From: Hydractinia symbiolongicarpus
Lineage: Eukaryota; Cnidaria; Hydrozoa; Anthoathecata; Hydractiniidae
Length of the DNA: 64,000 nucleotides
Assembly (NCBI RefSeq): GCF_029227915.1
Contig: NC_079877.1
Location: 21,913,851-21,977,850 of the forward strand
Reading direction: 5' to 3'
The notes under the pieces were generated by a model, which saw nothing but the letters and a program-made list of their open reading frames with translations, made no database searches and was not told the DNA's origin. Positions 13,035-23,619 of this stretch are shown one piece after another (position 1 is the first letter of the stretch; the number at the start of each line of letters is the position of its first letter). A program made the position numbers and the translations under genes.

Positions 13035-14100
13035 ATTATTAAAAGCAATTAACTGGAAACTGGGACGACCTTAAATATTACAAAGTTATTAAACAAGAAT
13101 TTTGTGAAGGTGATGAAATCATTCTTCGTGAAAATAGAATTGTATTACCAAAATTACTTCGACTTCGACAAGCAGCTATCAACATCACTCACCAAGGACA
13201 TTTAGGTGTTCAAAATGTCAAAAATTTGCTTCGCAGCAAAATTTATTGGAAAGGCAGGGACAGTCATAAAACAAAAAGCATGATCAAATGTAGCGCCTGT
13301 CACTCTGTAGGACCTTACCATGCACCGACACCACTGATAACTTCACCGTTACCAAGCCATCCATGGGAAGAAATAGCTATCCATTTATTTGATCCACCAC
13401 CGTATGAAGACAAGCAGTTAGTTTCAATACACTTATATTCGAGATATCCTATCGTTAAAATTGTGAAAAATACCACGTTATTTAAATATCCAGAGAAAGT
13501 TCGTACGGACCCCGTTACAGTGGAAATGATTTCAAAAGTTATTTGAAATTATACAATATCCAAACTAGACATTTTACACCCTATTATCCACAAGCGAATA
13601 GTGTGGTAGAAAGATTCATGAGATGCCGGAACAGCATTACAATAAGAACTGGGTCAAAGAATTAAACAGAATATTGTTAAATTACAGAACAGAAACACAC
13701 ATGGTAACTGGTCAAACGCCTTCCAGTTTACTATTCGACAGATCCATCAATAACAATCTATTATTCTTTGATCAGCCAAAACATCCATCAGATCCAGAAG
13801 TGAGAAATCGACAGAAAGCTATCAATCGAAAAACAAAAAAATGGTCCGATCAGAAAAAGAAAGCAACCGAATGTGATTACATAATCCTGAGGAGAGAGAG
13901 AAAACAAAGACGAAATATTACAAAACGATTTTTAAAGTATTTTACATCAATCGTAAAAAGGTCACAGTTATAAGTAAGAGAGGAAATATATACACGAAAT
14001 ATTTCATATGTGAAAAAAGTAAAACTGCCTGAGATACAAAACCAAATACCTCTCACAAACTGGAAAGAAAGAATTATCCATTACGAAATAGACAGAAAAT
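13035..14100 (+). pseudogene. Ty3/gypsy-type integrase relic
   Basis: Three frame-broken pieces (about 13035-13546, 13560-13620 and 13623-13990) match the layout of a gypsy-class retroelement integrase: an N-terminal zinc-binding HHCC module (HQGHLG near 13190, CSACH near 13300), a catalytic core, and a C-terminal region with a NYRTETH...TGQTPSSLLF segment. The core is damaged. The position of the first catalytic Asp reads His (IAIHLF), the second-Asp region is deleted around the stop at 13544-13546, and the segment with the catalytic Glu (YYPQANSVVERF) survives in another frame. Frameshift near 13620. No LTRs, protease or reverse transcriptase are seen nearby, so this is a dead fragment. A Ginger-type integrase is a less likely alternative, because the C-terminal part is retroelement-like. 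Confidence 0.75.
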
Positions 14101-14371
14101 TTATTGAAACAACTAAAATTAGGGTAACAGTTACACATTTTTACATAATTTTGTATGAACATTACATGTACATATTACTGGATGAGTCGATTTATGTTTT
14201 GATGTAGCATCTGGAAGGTGTTATGTTTAGTACTGTGTCCGTGAGTCTGTGTTTTGTACTATGTGTCACGTGTCAGTATGAAACATGTATCTTTTGTATC
14301 TAGAGTTAGTTTATGTTGAGCATATGTATAAACGACGTAACTGAGTATTCTGTGTGTGAAGGTCCATAATA

Positions 14372-15438
14372 GGAGGGCCCTTGCTGACGTCAGCAAAATT
14401 TTTAAACCCTTATATTTCTTTAATCGGTGGTTCAAAGTGCACGATCGTATACATTACCTTGATCAGCGTTTTAAGCTCTACACATAAGAAGCAAAAGTCA
14501 AATAAATTTCAGAAAAATGTTTGTGTATAGACGGATCGTTGCTTACGCCATCAAAATTCAAATGACGGATTCTTTTTAATTTTTATTGCTCTTCTGTCTA
14601 GGTCGATTTTTCCGCGGGCTTCATTAACTAGCCTCTTGAAGTAATGCGTGACTTCCGTCTGTCTGTCTGCGACTTTTGCAAAGTTGATTATATATTTGTT
14701 TTTAAAATTGTTCTGTAATTTACCAAACAAGCAGATTTAAGGAATATACAATGAACAAAATAATACACAAAAAAAAATATACATCATCGAAAAAAAAATA
14801 TTCAATTTTTCCTTTTTTTTTCTTGCACTTTATTTATACTCGTTTATAAGCGCACCCGCGCACCCTCAGATAAGCGCATCAAAATCTTGCTATCACCACT
14901 GATAAGCGCTGCGCTTAATCTCGACATTTTATGGTAACTAACGTCATCTCCTGCGTGGGTAACTATGGACTACCAGGAACCAAATTTTGGATGAATTTCC
15001 TAAAGCAGAGTAAACCCACCCGTCTCGGAACAGACGGGTTATTGACTTCATTAAAAACTCCTTGAAATCCACATTCTTTTTAACTGTTCGTCAAAAGTAC
15101 ATGATCCTGTACATTTTCTTGATCAGCGTTGCAAGCTCTATACGCTGAAGGCAACAGGCATACAAATTAAAAAAAAACGTATTTTGGCAGGTCTTTGCCG
15201 ACACGAGCAAAATATTTTCACGGGCCCTTCTTATATCTCCTTAGGAATTCGTCAAAAGCACATAATTCCATACATTATTTTGATCAGCGTTTCAATCTCT
15301 ACACAACGGAGGCAACAGGTAAAAAAATTTCCTAAAAAAGAATTTTTATGTATTGATGGGTCTTTCAGACATCGTCAAAATTCCAATGATGGTTCTTTTT
15401 TTCCATTGCTCTCCTGTGGACTATTTTTGCACAGGACT
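14372..15438 (+). mobile_element. Two Helitron-like short units, diverged
   Basis: 14372-14631 matches the 3' half of the short array unit (TGCTGACGTCAGC, CTTGATCAGCGTTTTAAGC) and ends in a degraded hairpin and CTAG at 14628-14631. The next unit starts at about 14632 with CCGTCTGTCTGTCTG and runs to a hairpin-like end at about 15410-15438. An unrelated inverted-repeat element is inserted just after it. Confidence 0.65.
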
Positions 15439-15441
15439 TTA

Positions 15442-16661
15442 GTGTCAAGCTCTCTGTGTATATGTTCCACCAAAGCGGCTGCTTAAAGTCAGGCACTTCA
15501 AAGTGTATCCCAAGTAGGGACACAAATTCTTGCGTCTCAAAATACGGTTAGGTCGAGATACACTTAAAACTTTTAATTCGAGAGAGAGACCTCGTCTGCA
15601 GCGGCTTCACTTTTCTTTTGTTGACGATTCAAATTTTCGCCTTTGCACAGAATAGCTTATAAACTCTGAGACTATGGATTTTTGTTACTAAATTCATCAA
15701 TCGTCGCCTGTTCTCGACAAAGTTTAACTCACTTTGCAATCGTTTTGTGGCGTTCACTTTTGCATCCTTATTTGCGTATCATGTATTTTTACAATTAAAT
15801 GGCACGTCCATCTTGCTTCATTGCTTAATTAATTACATGGTATCATTGTGGCTCCACGTCTTATTTCTTTTATCATTTCTTTTTTTGCTTTGTTTTTTTT
15901 TTGTTAGCATGCGCATTGTTGTAGCTATCATCGATCTTTACCTCAAAAAATGCACAAATTTCGCCCATCGATTTGCAGGATTTTTTTCTTTTGAAATATC
16001 TGTAAAAATTTAACATCATGCCTCGAAATTAATTTCGAAATCTTTTGAAATATTTCGAAATATTTCTGAAATAAAAATTTCAGGCACAGTTTCGAAATGA
16101 AAAATTTCAAGCGTATCTCGGCCTTTATTAAATTACTAGTCGATAATCGACTAGCAGTTTAATAAAGCAGTTTAATAAAGTATTTTAAAGGCTGATCCCA
16201 ATTAATGTTGGTCGCTCGAACCTTAGCGATTAGGATGTGAGCATGCGCATAAGGTTTGTTACGTTTGTTACGTAAAATTTACGTAAAATTGCGAGCTATT
16301 CGCTGAGATCGCCAAAGGAGTTCAAACAGTTTTCCAGCGATCCAGTCAAAATCGAAATTATGAAAAAAATGTTAAAAAAAATGTGCAAAAACATTTTTCT
16401 ACAGAAGAATAAAAATAAATTCATGTTTTCACCTCATTTCGCTCATTTACTTACTTCGTTATGGCATATGGAGATATCTTTAGATTTCTGAAATTAATAG
16501 TCGTTTGTCCACTCGAGTCGCTAAAGCCCGAGCGACCAAAATTTGCCTGGAGAACAACGTTAAAACGCAAAAAATGCGTCCCTACTTGGGGTACGATTTA
16601 AAGTGCCCGAATTTGGGCAACCGCCCTACTTTGGGTGAAAGATATCCACAGAGCTTGACAC
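15442..16661. mobile_element. 1.2-kb inverted-repeat element, TTA target duplication
   Basis: The ends GTGTCAAGCTCT and its inverse are the tips of imperfect inverted repeats of about 80 bp (15442-15520 and 16581-16661; the inner part includes CCAAGTAGGGAC). TTA flanks both sides (15439-15441 and 16662-16664). A 3-bp TWA duplication is typical of PIF/Harbinger elements, so this is a candidate non-autonomous member; no transposase frame is visible inside. The 88-codon frame at 15747 is hydrophobic and T-rich and has no family resemblance. Confidence 0.7.
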
Positions 16662-16907
16662 TTAAATGAGATAAAAATCGCTGTGTTTAAAAAGACGGAA
16701 AAAAAACTCCTGGCTACTGATTATCATGTGCCAGCTAAAGAACCGGGAAAACATTCCCGGCTTTCCGATCTCTAGTCAACTAAAGAACCGGGAGATATTC
16801 CCGACTTCGCAGCTACATCTAAATGCTGTTTGTCCCCTGAACTTATCCTCAAGGTTGAGTTTGGCGCGCAAAAATATTCATGACATAATTTCGGCGGGAA
16901 AATGCTC

Positions 16908-18627
16908 ATACTCAGTTGTGCTTGTTGTGATTCAAAGTTTGTAGAAATGGTTGATTTTGTTGTGGGAGAAACGTTTCATAATTACAAATCTCTTGAAAAA
17001 AAGATAAATGACTACCAAAGTAGTAATTATATTGAGCTTTGGAAACGAGATTCAAGGACTGTACTGACTGCGCAAAAAAAAACTTATAAAGGCTTTAAAT
17101 ACAGAGTTAAAGTATTATGAGATATCATTCGCCTGTGCACATGGTGGTAAACTATTTAGAAGGAGAGGGACAGGAAAAAGAAAGTCTTCGTAAGGTTTTT
17201 CTCTACACTTTGTTTTGTATAAGCACGTCTACTTTTAACCGAGTCTGGATCTGCATTTTTTTACATAACTTTGTTCTCAACATATGAATTTTTTTTACAA
17301 GCTCTGTGAATCGATGTTCTTTTGAACTAAGTTCTTATATAAATAATCTTCCCTTTTCTGAAAAAAATAATTCTTAAAGAAATTATCATCTTTTTTAAGG
17401 ACTTCTTCGCCAGGAATGCCCTTTTGTTTTGACGCTACGAGCAACAATGGATGGACAAGTACTCAAAGTTGTGAAAATGGTAAACGATCACAACCACCAG
17501 AAATCGAAAGTACGGTTATAAAAATTATGGGAGAATAATAAGTAATATTGATGAATCGGGCAATTTAGGGCTAAAATTGATCCCGTTTATATTCCGTTTG
17601 TTCTCTTAGGAATTGTTTCAAATGTTACCGCGCGAAAGACGACTGACTCCTGATCAAGAAGGGCAAGTGCAAAGGTTGATGAAAATGAAGGTCAACAAAA
17701 AAGAATTACAAAAAGTCTTATTTTGGGAATAAGTCATGCGACGGTTTATTTTTTATGCGAATAATAATGTTTATTTTTTGCAGATTATGGTTTCATGCGG
17801 CCATCCAGTATTATTGAAAGACATAAATAATACTGTGGCTAAAGGAAAAATTTGTCAGACAAGGAACATACTTACGGTATGAAGTTACGTTCGTGTTACC
17901 CGTCGATGATTAAAACTTTATCAACTAATAATTGTATCGTATTGCATTATACACATATTTTTAAATAGGGAGCGTATGTAGCTGTTTCGACCAATGAGAA
18001 GGTGTTCTTCGTGGTATGTTCTTTCAAGATCCGGCGTCGGCGTCGGAGAGGATAAGTGTTGTGATGGCGGATAAAGACATAAAAGAAAGAGAGCAAATCC
18101 AGAATGTATTTCCCAACGTTATTGTCTTAATTTGCTTGTTCCATACGCTGCGGAATTTTAGCAGGGAAGTAACCATGGAGAAAATAGAAATTTCATCTTC
18201 ACAAAGGCCTGCGATTTTAAATAATTTACAAAAATTGGCATATTCTCGCACAGAATCTGAATATATTAGAATTATGGGTGAAAGTTTGCACCGTTTTGAT
18301 TTTGAAGCTTTTGACGACATTAAAAATCATTACCGCAACCAATTCCACCAAGTTAATTATATATGTGCAGTTTGCTCTGGAAACTCATGTGGTGTTATTA
18401 CAGTTGAATGTTTGATGTGCTTCCGTTTCCATCACTTATTGTGTTTGAATAGTCCAAAAGACGACAAGAGTAATGCATGGTCCTGTAAGGTTTGCAGTTA
18501 TGTGAACAATAGCAAACATAAGTTTATAACATTTTACAATTATGTTAATTTTTTAAGAAAAGCACCTATCAAGATGTTATATTACGCCCTACAATTTTTT
18601 CCAATTGTACATCCCAGACTGATTTAA
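16908..18627 (+). pseudogene. MULE (ZSWIM3-like) transposase with C-terminal PHD finger, broken
   Basis: Coding pieces lie at about 16908-17189, 17401-17509, 17610-17730, 17784-17875 and 17968-18627. Several are bounded by plausible GT and AG sites (GTAAGG at 17190, AG before 17610 and 17784, GTATGA at 17876), but there are also frame breaks. The N-terminal pieces contain a C.HGG-type segment and a DG.L.V..MVNDHNH segment, as in FAR1/FLYWCH-like and ZSWIM domains. The last piece (203 codons from 18016) opens with VVMADKDIKER and CLFHTLRNF, the MULE transposase core of ZSWIM1/3-like proteins. It then has a PHD-type zinc site: C117-x2-C120, C132-x2-C135, H140, C143 and C157-x2-C160 of that frame. 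The upstream part of the catalytic domain seems missing. Most likely inactive as transposase. A domesticated gene is conceivable but the breaks argue against it. Confidence 0.7.
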
Positions 18628-18689
18628 AGAAAAATACATTTGTTATTGTGTATCTATATGTAATTTGTTATCTACATCGCCCTAGTACC

Positions 18690-18945
18690 ACAGCTAAAAA
18701 ATCCCGGTGCTCGATCTGATCTGCGAAAGGCAAGGAAATTTTCAACGGAAGCCCCGGTGTAGCAGAAAATAAGTACTCCCTGAAAAAAAGTACTCCCGGA
18801 GTACTTATTTCCCGGAAATAAATACTCCCGGAGTACTTTTATCCTGGGAAAAAAGTACTCCTTCTAGGAAAAAAGTACTCCCCCGATTAAAGCTACGGAG
18901 TACTTTTTTCCTAGGAAAAAAGCACTCCCAGAAGAAGACTCTCCA
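18690..18945. repeat. Cluster of GGAGTACTT/AAGTACTCC palindromes (internal copy of MULE terminal sequence)
   Basis: Stacked short palindromes such as AAGTACTCCCGGAGTACTT (18788-18806), ATTTCCCGGAAAT and CTAGGAAAAAAGTACTCC occur here. The phrase CCGGTGTAGCAGAAAATAAG and the palindromes match, in inverse orientation, the inner part of the right end at 21640-21830. The element's terminal sequence therefore occurs three times: 16679-16762, here, and at the right end. Confidence 0.7.
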
Positions 18946-18999
18946 TTGCATGTGTATGAAAAAATTCGAATGTTTATGTTATTCAAGCTTCTTAATTTT

Positions 19000-19690
19000 A
19001 ATCAACATGTCGACGAATAAGCATGTGAAATTGCAAGATATTGAGAATTATATTAGAAATGGGCAGTACCCTGCTCATATAAAAAAAAAGGAGACAAAAG
19101 TAACTTTAGGAAATCGAGTAAAAACTTTTCAATTGTTGATGGTCATCTGACGTTTAAAGGGACCAGAAGAGTTATTTTTGAAAATCAAAGAAAGAATGCC
19201 ATCATTCACGACATACACGAGGGCATCAATGAAACTGTCGAGTCAGTGGCAATGAGTGGTCATAGAGGACGCGACTCGACCTACCAAAAAGTATCCGAGA
19301 GATTTTATTGGCATGGTATGGTCGATGATGTTAAAAACTATATTCGAACTTGTCAAAAATGCCAAAAACAAGGGAAAATAGTCAAGAAGATCTCACCTGA
19401 ACTTCAAAGTATCCATGTCGATTCAAATGTTATGCAACAAGTTGGGGTGGATATATGCAATCTACCCGAAATGAATGGCTACAAACACTTGTTGTATTCA
19501 TTGACTATTTTTCAAAATGGTCAGAAGCCAAACCTGTTCAAGACAAAACTGCCCCAACTGTAGCAAGATTTTTGTACGAAATGATCTGTCGTCATGGCTG
19601 TTTTAAGACACAAATTAACGACCAAGGGAGAGAATTTGTGAACCAAGTATCTGATGCCTTGCTTAAACTGACAGGGACAGACCAGATTTT
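19000..19690 (+). pseudogene. Ginger/gypsy-type integrase, frameshifted and truncated
   Basis: The frame runs from about 19009 and shifts near 19130 and 19490. It shows an N-terminal zinc module (SGHRGRD with CQKCQ at about 19355), then a catalytic core with the first Asp in VGVDICNL (about 19450) and the second Asp in INDQGREFVN (about 19615). Just after that, at about 19690, similarity stops and the sequence runs into the protease frame, so the segment holding the third catalytic residue (Glu) is missing. Cut-and-paste Ginger transposons of cnidarians and other animals carry gypsy-like integrases and sometimes a Ulp1 protease. The lack of a reverse transcriptase and the adjacent Ulp1 frame favour Ginger over an LTR retrotransposon. 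It cannot be an active integrase as it stands. Confidence 0.7.
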
Positions 19691-19720
19691 CTGGAAAAGC
19701 TACCATTCTATGGAAACAAA

Positions 19721-20482
19721 GTGAAAGTGAGTGTAATCAAACTTTCTCGACATTTTGGTTCAGGAAGTGGCACGATCGATGATGTCTGTAAAGCAATCTC
19801 ACACAAAAATTGGAAATCGGCTTGGTTGATTCTTGAGAAGCAAAAGCACAGCTGGCTTCTAATTGATCGTGTCTTTTGGGGAAAATCGTTTCCCAAAACA
19901 AGCCAGTTACCCGAAACCGAATCAAACGAGTGGCTTCGTAACCGTCTCTATATCTTGAAACAAAAAGATAAGGATATCTTGATCTCTAAAGATAGTTGGT
20001 TGAACGACAACCTAATGGATGCGGCTCAAAAGCTGATTTGTCAAGAAATCGGAACCCCTCTGACGTTCCAGACAGTCCTGAATTCCCAAAAGAAAGATGT
20101 TGAGCCATATGAAGCCGTTAACCAAGAGCACATCCAACTACTTCATGATGGTCGCAATCACTGCATCCTCAGCTTTTGCTCTAATGGTCGCGTTCAAGTT
20201 TGCGACAGCTTGAATCAATTTCTAACGCGCTCCTCGAAAAAATCAATCAAATCCTTATACAAAAATTACTTCACTGGAAAAGAGATTATTTCCTTCGTTG
20301 AAGTACAAAAGCAACCTGATGCCTATAATTGTGGCCTTTTCGCGATAGCGTTTGCAGCTGAACTTCTGAACGGAAAGTCACCCTCTGACGCTGTATTTGT
20401 TGTTGATAGAATGCGAGCACATTTGATATCATGTCTGGAAGAACAAAAACTGAGACCCTTCCCTAAGGTGTCCGAAATTTGA
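19721..20482 (+). CDS. Ulp1/SENP-type C48 cysteine protease domain protein
   Basis: Open frame of 253 codons ending in TGA. It carries the expected C48 order: WLNDNLMDAAQKL (residues 93-105, the substrate-groove helix seen in Ulp1/SENP), catalytic His147 in GRNHCILSF, Asp162 in QVCDSL, Gln198 in VQKQPD and Cys204 in NCGLFAIAFA. All four active-site residues are present, so the domain may be functional; Ulp1-family enzymes cleave SUMO or similar modifiers. It lies directly after the truncated integrase in another frame. The first ATG is a convenience start; in the ancestral element this was probably the C-terminal part of a larger integrase-protease protein. Ulp1 domains are known passengers of both Ginger elements and plant MULEs. 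Expression is unproven. Confidence 0.75.
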   Translation: MKVSVIKLSRHFGSGSGTIDDVCKAISHKNWKSAWLILEKQKHSWLLIDRVFWGKSFPKTSQLPETESNEWLRNRLYILKQKDKDILISKDSWLNDNLMDAAQKLICQEIGTPLTFQTVLNSQKKDVEPYEAVNQEHIQLLHDGRNHCILSFCSNGRVQVCDSLNQFLTRSSKKSIKSLYKNYFTGKEIISFVEVQKQPDAYNCGLFAIAFAAELLNGKSPSDAVFVVDRMRAHLISCLEEQKLRPFPKVSEI

Positions 20483-21639
20483 TTTACTTTTGAATGACAT
20501 TAGTTTTATCTTTGATAATTTTTTATATTTGTTGATTATTTTTCTTGATTGAATTTTTTCTTTTCTTCATTACCTTTTATAGTTTTATAGTTTTATAGTT
20601 TTATAGCTAGAGAGACTTTTATTTGGTTTTGGTTTATTGCAAGTCTTTGAGAACAGGAACTACACATTTTCGAATTGATTAACAAAACAAAAAATAATTT
20701 CTATTTCGTTTTTCTATTTCAAACGATAAGGCTAATCATATAAAAATTACGGTACGTTTCATTCGCTAGATTTGTTGTATTATTTTATGTTTTTTACTTA
20801 CCTTAACTTACCATTTTTTGATTGAAATGAAGGCTAAAATGCCAAAATTTACTTACGCTTTTAGATACCGAAAAACACCCCTTTTTGAGCTAAAGAGCAA
20901 CAATTGAAAAAGAGTAAGATTTGATTGTAAATTTCCCTTTTTTATCTGACTTTAGTTTTGATTTTTTTCGCAACTTGTTTGATTTTTACACTGCGAAATT
21001 TTAACATATTATTATGCATTAAAGTAGTTTTTATTTCGTTTTTCTTTTATTCTTTATCTTTATTATGTTGAGTTTTTGTGATGTCGGATAACACTAATCA
21101 TTCTTCACAGAAAACATTTTTCTCTTTTTTCATTCTTTCATTTCCCATAATGATTTTGCCATCAAATCGGTTCATCCAATCAAAAGTTATCGCGAATTGT
21201 TCTCCCAGTACCAAAAATTCCCCAAATAGCGACGTCATCAAAAAAATTTCGAAATATTTTTACATCACGCGATAGCTTTCATAACAATTCATAATTATTG
21301 TCAAAACTATACTTCAAGGCTCAGTTTACCCTCGTACTTAGGGATCGTTCACATATGACGGCAGCCTTCATAGGGGAGGGGGGTCTAAAAGTCTGACAAA
21401 ATCTGACTTAAGAGGGAAAATCCATTTTCGCGGTCAAAAAATAAAATCAGAAAAATTGCATTTTGCGTGAGCTAATTTTCCTGGTTTTGACCTATTGGGG
21501 ACGAGTTTATTTTATTTTCCTAGGGGTTTGTGAAGAATTTTCAAGAACTTTTCGAAATAATATACTTCGCTGGTTCAAATCTTGGCAAAGAAAACCCGCA
21601 AATAAGCGAAAATTAATTCCCTCAATTTCTATTTCATGT
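20483..21639. other. AT-rich 3' part of the MULE, no gene seen
   Basis: T-rich sequence with a short TTTTATAG tandem run at about 20576-20606. The frame at 21078-21275 is low-complexity and without similarity. The palindromic right terminal sequence follows. Confidence 0.5.
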
Positions 21640-21910
21640 CTTAAGCGTGCTTATTTCCTAGGAAATTTATACTCCCGGAAGTACTTATTTCCCGAAGGAG
21701 TCTTTATTTCCTAGGATAAGAGTACTCCCGGGAGTATCAATTTCCTGGGAAATATATACTTGGGAGTACCTTTTTCCCGGAAATAAATACTGGGGAGTAC
21801 TTTTTTAGGGGAGTACTTATTTTCCGCGACACCGGAATGTTTTCCCGGTCCTTTAGCTGGCCCATGGTAGTCGGTAACCGGGAATTTTTTCCCCGGCATT
21901 TTAGACAGCG
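21640..21910. repeat. Right terminal inverted repeat of the MULE with palindromes
   Basis: The inner part holds repeated GGAGTACT / AGTACTCC palindromes. The outer part (21826-21910) is the inverse of 16679-16762. The outermost bases read TTTTAGACAGCG, directly abutting the 9-bp duplication at 21911. Confidence 0.8.
21884..21904 (+). promoter_or_regulatory. Candidate 3' splice acceptor inside MULE end, just before a start codon
   Basis: A T-rich tract followed by CATTTTAG ends at 21904, 13 nt before the ATG at 21918. It could accept a 5' UTR exon, or a spliced leader if the organism uses one. This is inference from local sequence only. Confidence 0.35.
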
Positions 21911-21917
21911 GATAAAA

Positions 21918-21972
21918 ATGGTGTTTTTGTTAGCAGTTTTTTCTCTTGTAAATACGTCATTGGCTCTTCCAG
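21918..21972 (+). CDS. NHL gene exon 1: signal peptide
   Basis: The 18 codons MVFLLAVFSLVNTSLALP plus one base end at donor GTGAGA (21973). The segment is a hydrophobic core ending in a small-residue TSLA site, a textbook signal peptide. The start has A at -3 and G at +4. The exon leaves in phase 1, which fits the phase-1 entry of the exon at 38560 (the joint codon is Gly). The link across 16.6 kb is inferred; it could instead belong to another gene. Confidence 0.55.
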
Positions 21973-23572
21973 GTGAGAATCGTTGTTAGTTAAAAAAATA
22001 TCTGGAAATTCCATTATTTAGCTATCAGGGGAAGGGAATAGGTAATTATAGCTAGCTACATTATGTTTTATGGTATCCCCGTTAGATGGTAGATGTGCAT
22101 ATTTTACATGGCTAGCCTCACGAGGGTATATAGCTCTGCTCTGGGTATTTTTTCCAGGAAGGGCCATGGCTTAGATAGGGAGTCCTAGCGTATTTAATGC
22201 TTATTTTGAGCTACGCAGACCCAATTAGACCCTGCAACATTCATTCAACAGCCCACACAGTGTGCCATCTCCCCAATTTTCCCTGCTGCTGGTCAAAGTT
22301 GTAGAATGGGCTGCGCTTTTGGCCTAGCACCTGGATCCACACCACCTTATCCCAGGAGCCTATGGGAAGGGTGAAACATGTACATGATGCAAAAAACAAA
22401 TAAAAAGAAAGTATATATGTATATATATTATAGATGACTTTCAATGTTTACGTTTTTACGGAATTCTACATGCAAGTTATATTCTAATTTAAAGATCAAA
22501 AGATTCCTCCAACTGAAAATAAAGTTTGAAATGGACTGGTCCATGACTTAGGCCGAAGGAATTTGTACCTCAGTTTACCGTCGTCTGCATGTCAGGTGTA
22601 CCATGCGGGAAATTTTCATTATTCATTATTCATTATTTTGCCCCTCCGCCTAGCTAGCTTGAACCCGACACCCTCGGAGCTCGAACCGGAATTAGAGCGC
22701 CGAAAGACAACCTCTGCAGACTGCGACATATCCAAATGAGGCAAGGCTTGATCGCACGACTTTGTATGGCACGCATTGGAACATTCGAAATTTAAATTAA
22801 CAAAAATCGAATATAATCGACAACAGTCAAAAAAATTGTTACCAACACCAAAACTATAAAAAAAAACGTGCCTCTATAAACTATATACATCAATAACATT
22901 TTTCAAATGAACTATTCTTTAAATTCTTTCATCACATTTGAAAACATTAAAAAAAAGAACACTTTCGATCGATTGCGACATCATTCGAAATTACGCAATA
23001 GTTTTTTCGAAATAGGAAGCATTGAGTATATTTTATTTCTTTTTTGTGGAACTGTGATGAGTATGTTCATCATTTATGTATATTGAATTTTTATTTATTT
23101 TTCTTATTTCTTTATTTTATTATCATTAAATGTTTCACTATACCGGTCAGTAATTTTTTTTGCGGGGTTAAAGAATGTGGCTCAGGGGCGACATAAAATC
23201 GGAGGGTCGGGAAATTATGACATGCGCGGTGATTTGAGTTGCTGTTGGAAATCCTCAATGATGATGGTGTGGTTGGTGTGGCGAAGCATGTAAGGGGTGT
23301 TAGATACTCTTTGAGTGATTACTTCATATTTTCATTCTCTGGGTGGGGGGAAAGTGAAGACAATAATGAAATTTTTTTAAATAATGAAATTTTTCATGCG
23401 GTGGTAAATATACATGCGGGCGGCCGACGGTAAACTGAGGTACGACTTCCTTCGGCCTTACCGCCTACATTTTTTTGCCTGTCGATTTGCATAAGAGGTT
23501 GCGGATTATAAACAACATGCGTCACGATGAAAGTCGTCTATATAAAAAAGACAACAGAAACAACAAATTATT

Positions 23573-23619
<47 letters not shown>

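Larger units (their letters stand above)
16679..21910 (+). mobile_element. Composite Mutator-like element (MULE) with 9-bp target duplication
   Basis: The two ends are long imperfect inverted repeats: CGCTGTGTTTAAAAAGACGG at 16679 and, on the minus strand from 21910, CGCTGTCTAAAATGCCGGGG. Similarity continues inward through CCAGCTAAAG.ACCGGGAAAACATTCC. The element is flanked by a perfect GATAAAAAT at 16670-16678 and 21911-21919. A 9-bp duplication fits the Mutator superfamily, and the transposase relic inside fits too. In order it carries: left inverted repeat, transposase with PHD finger (16908-18627), a second partial copy of the terminal repeat in direct orientation with a palindrome cluster (18690-18945), a Ginger/gypsy-type integrase (19000-19690), a Ulp1-type protease (19721-20482), AT-rich sequence, and the right inverted repeat. 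The right duplication overlaps the start codon of the NHL gene. Confidence 0.8.

Noticed and set aside
19521-19925. Minus-strand frames across the integrase and protease region
   Set aside because: Shadows of the plus-strand integrase and Ulp1 frames, which carry recognisable motifs.
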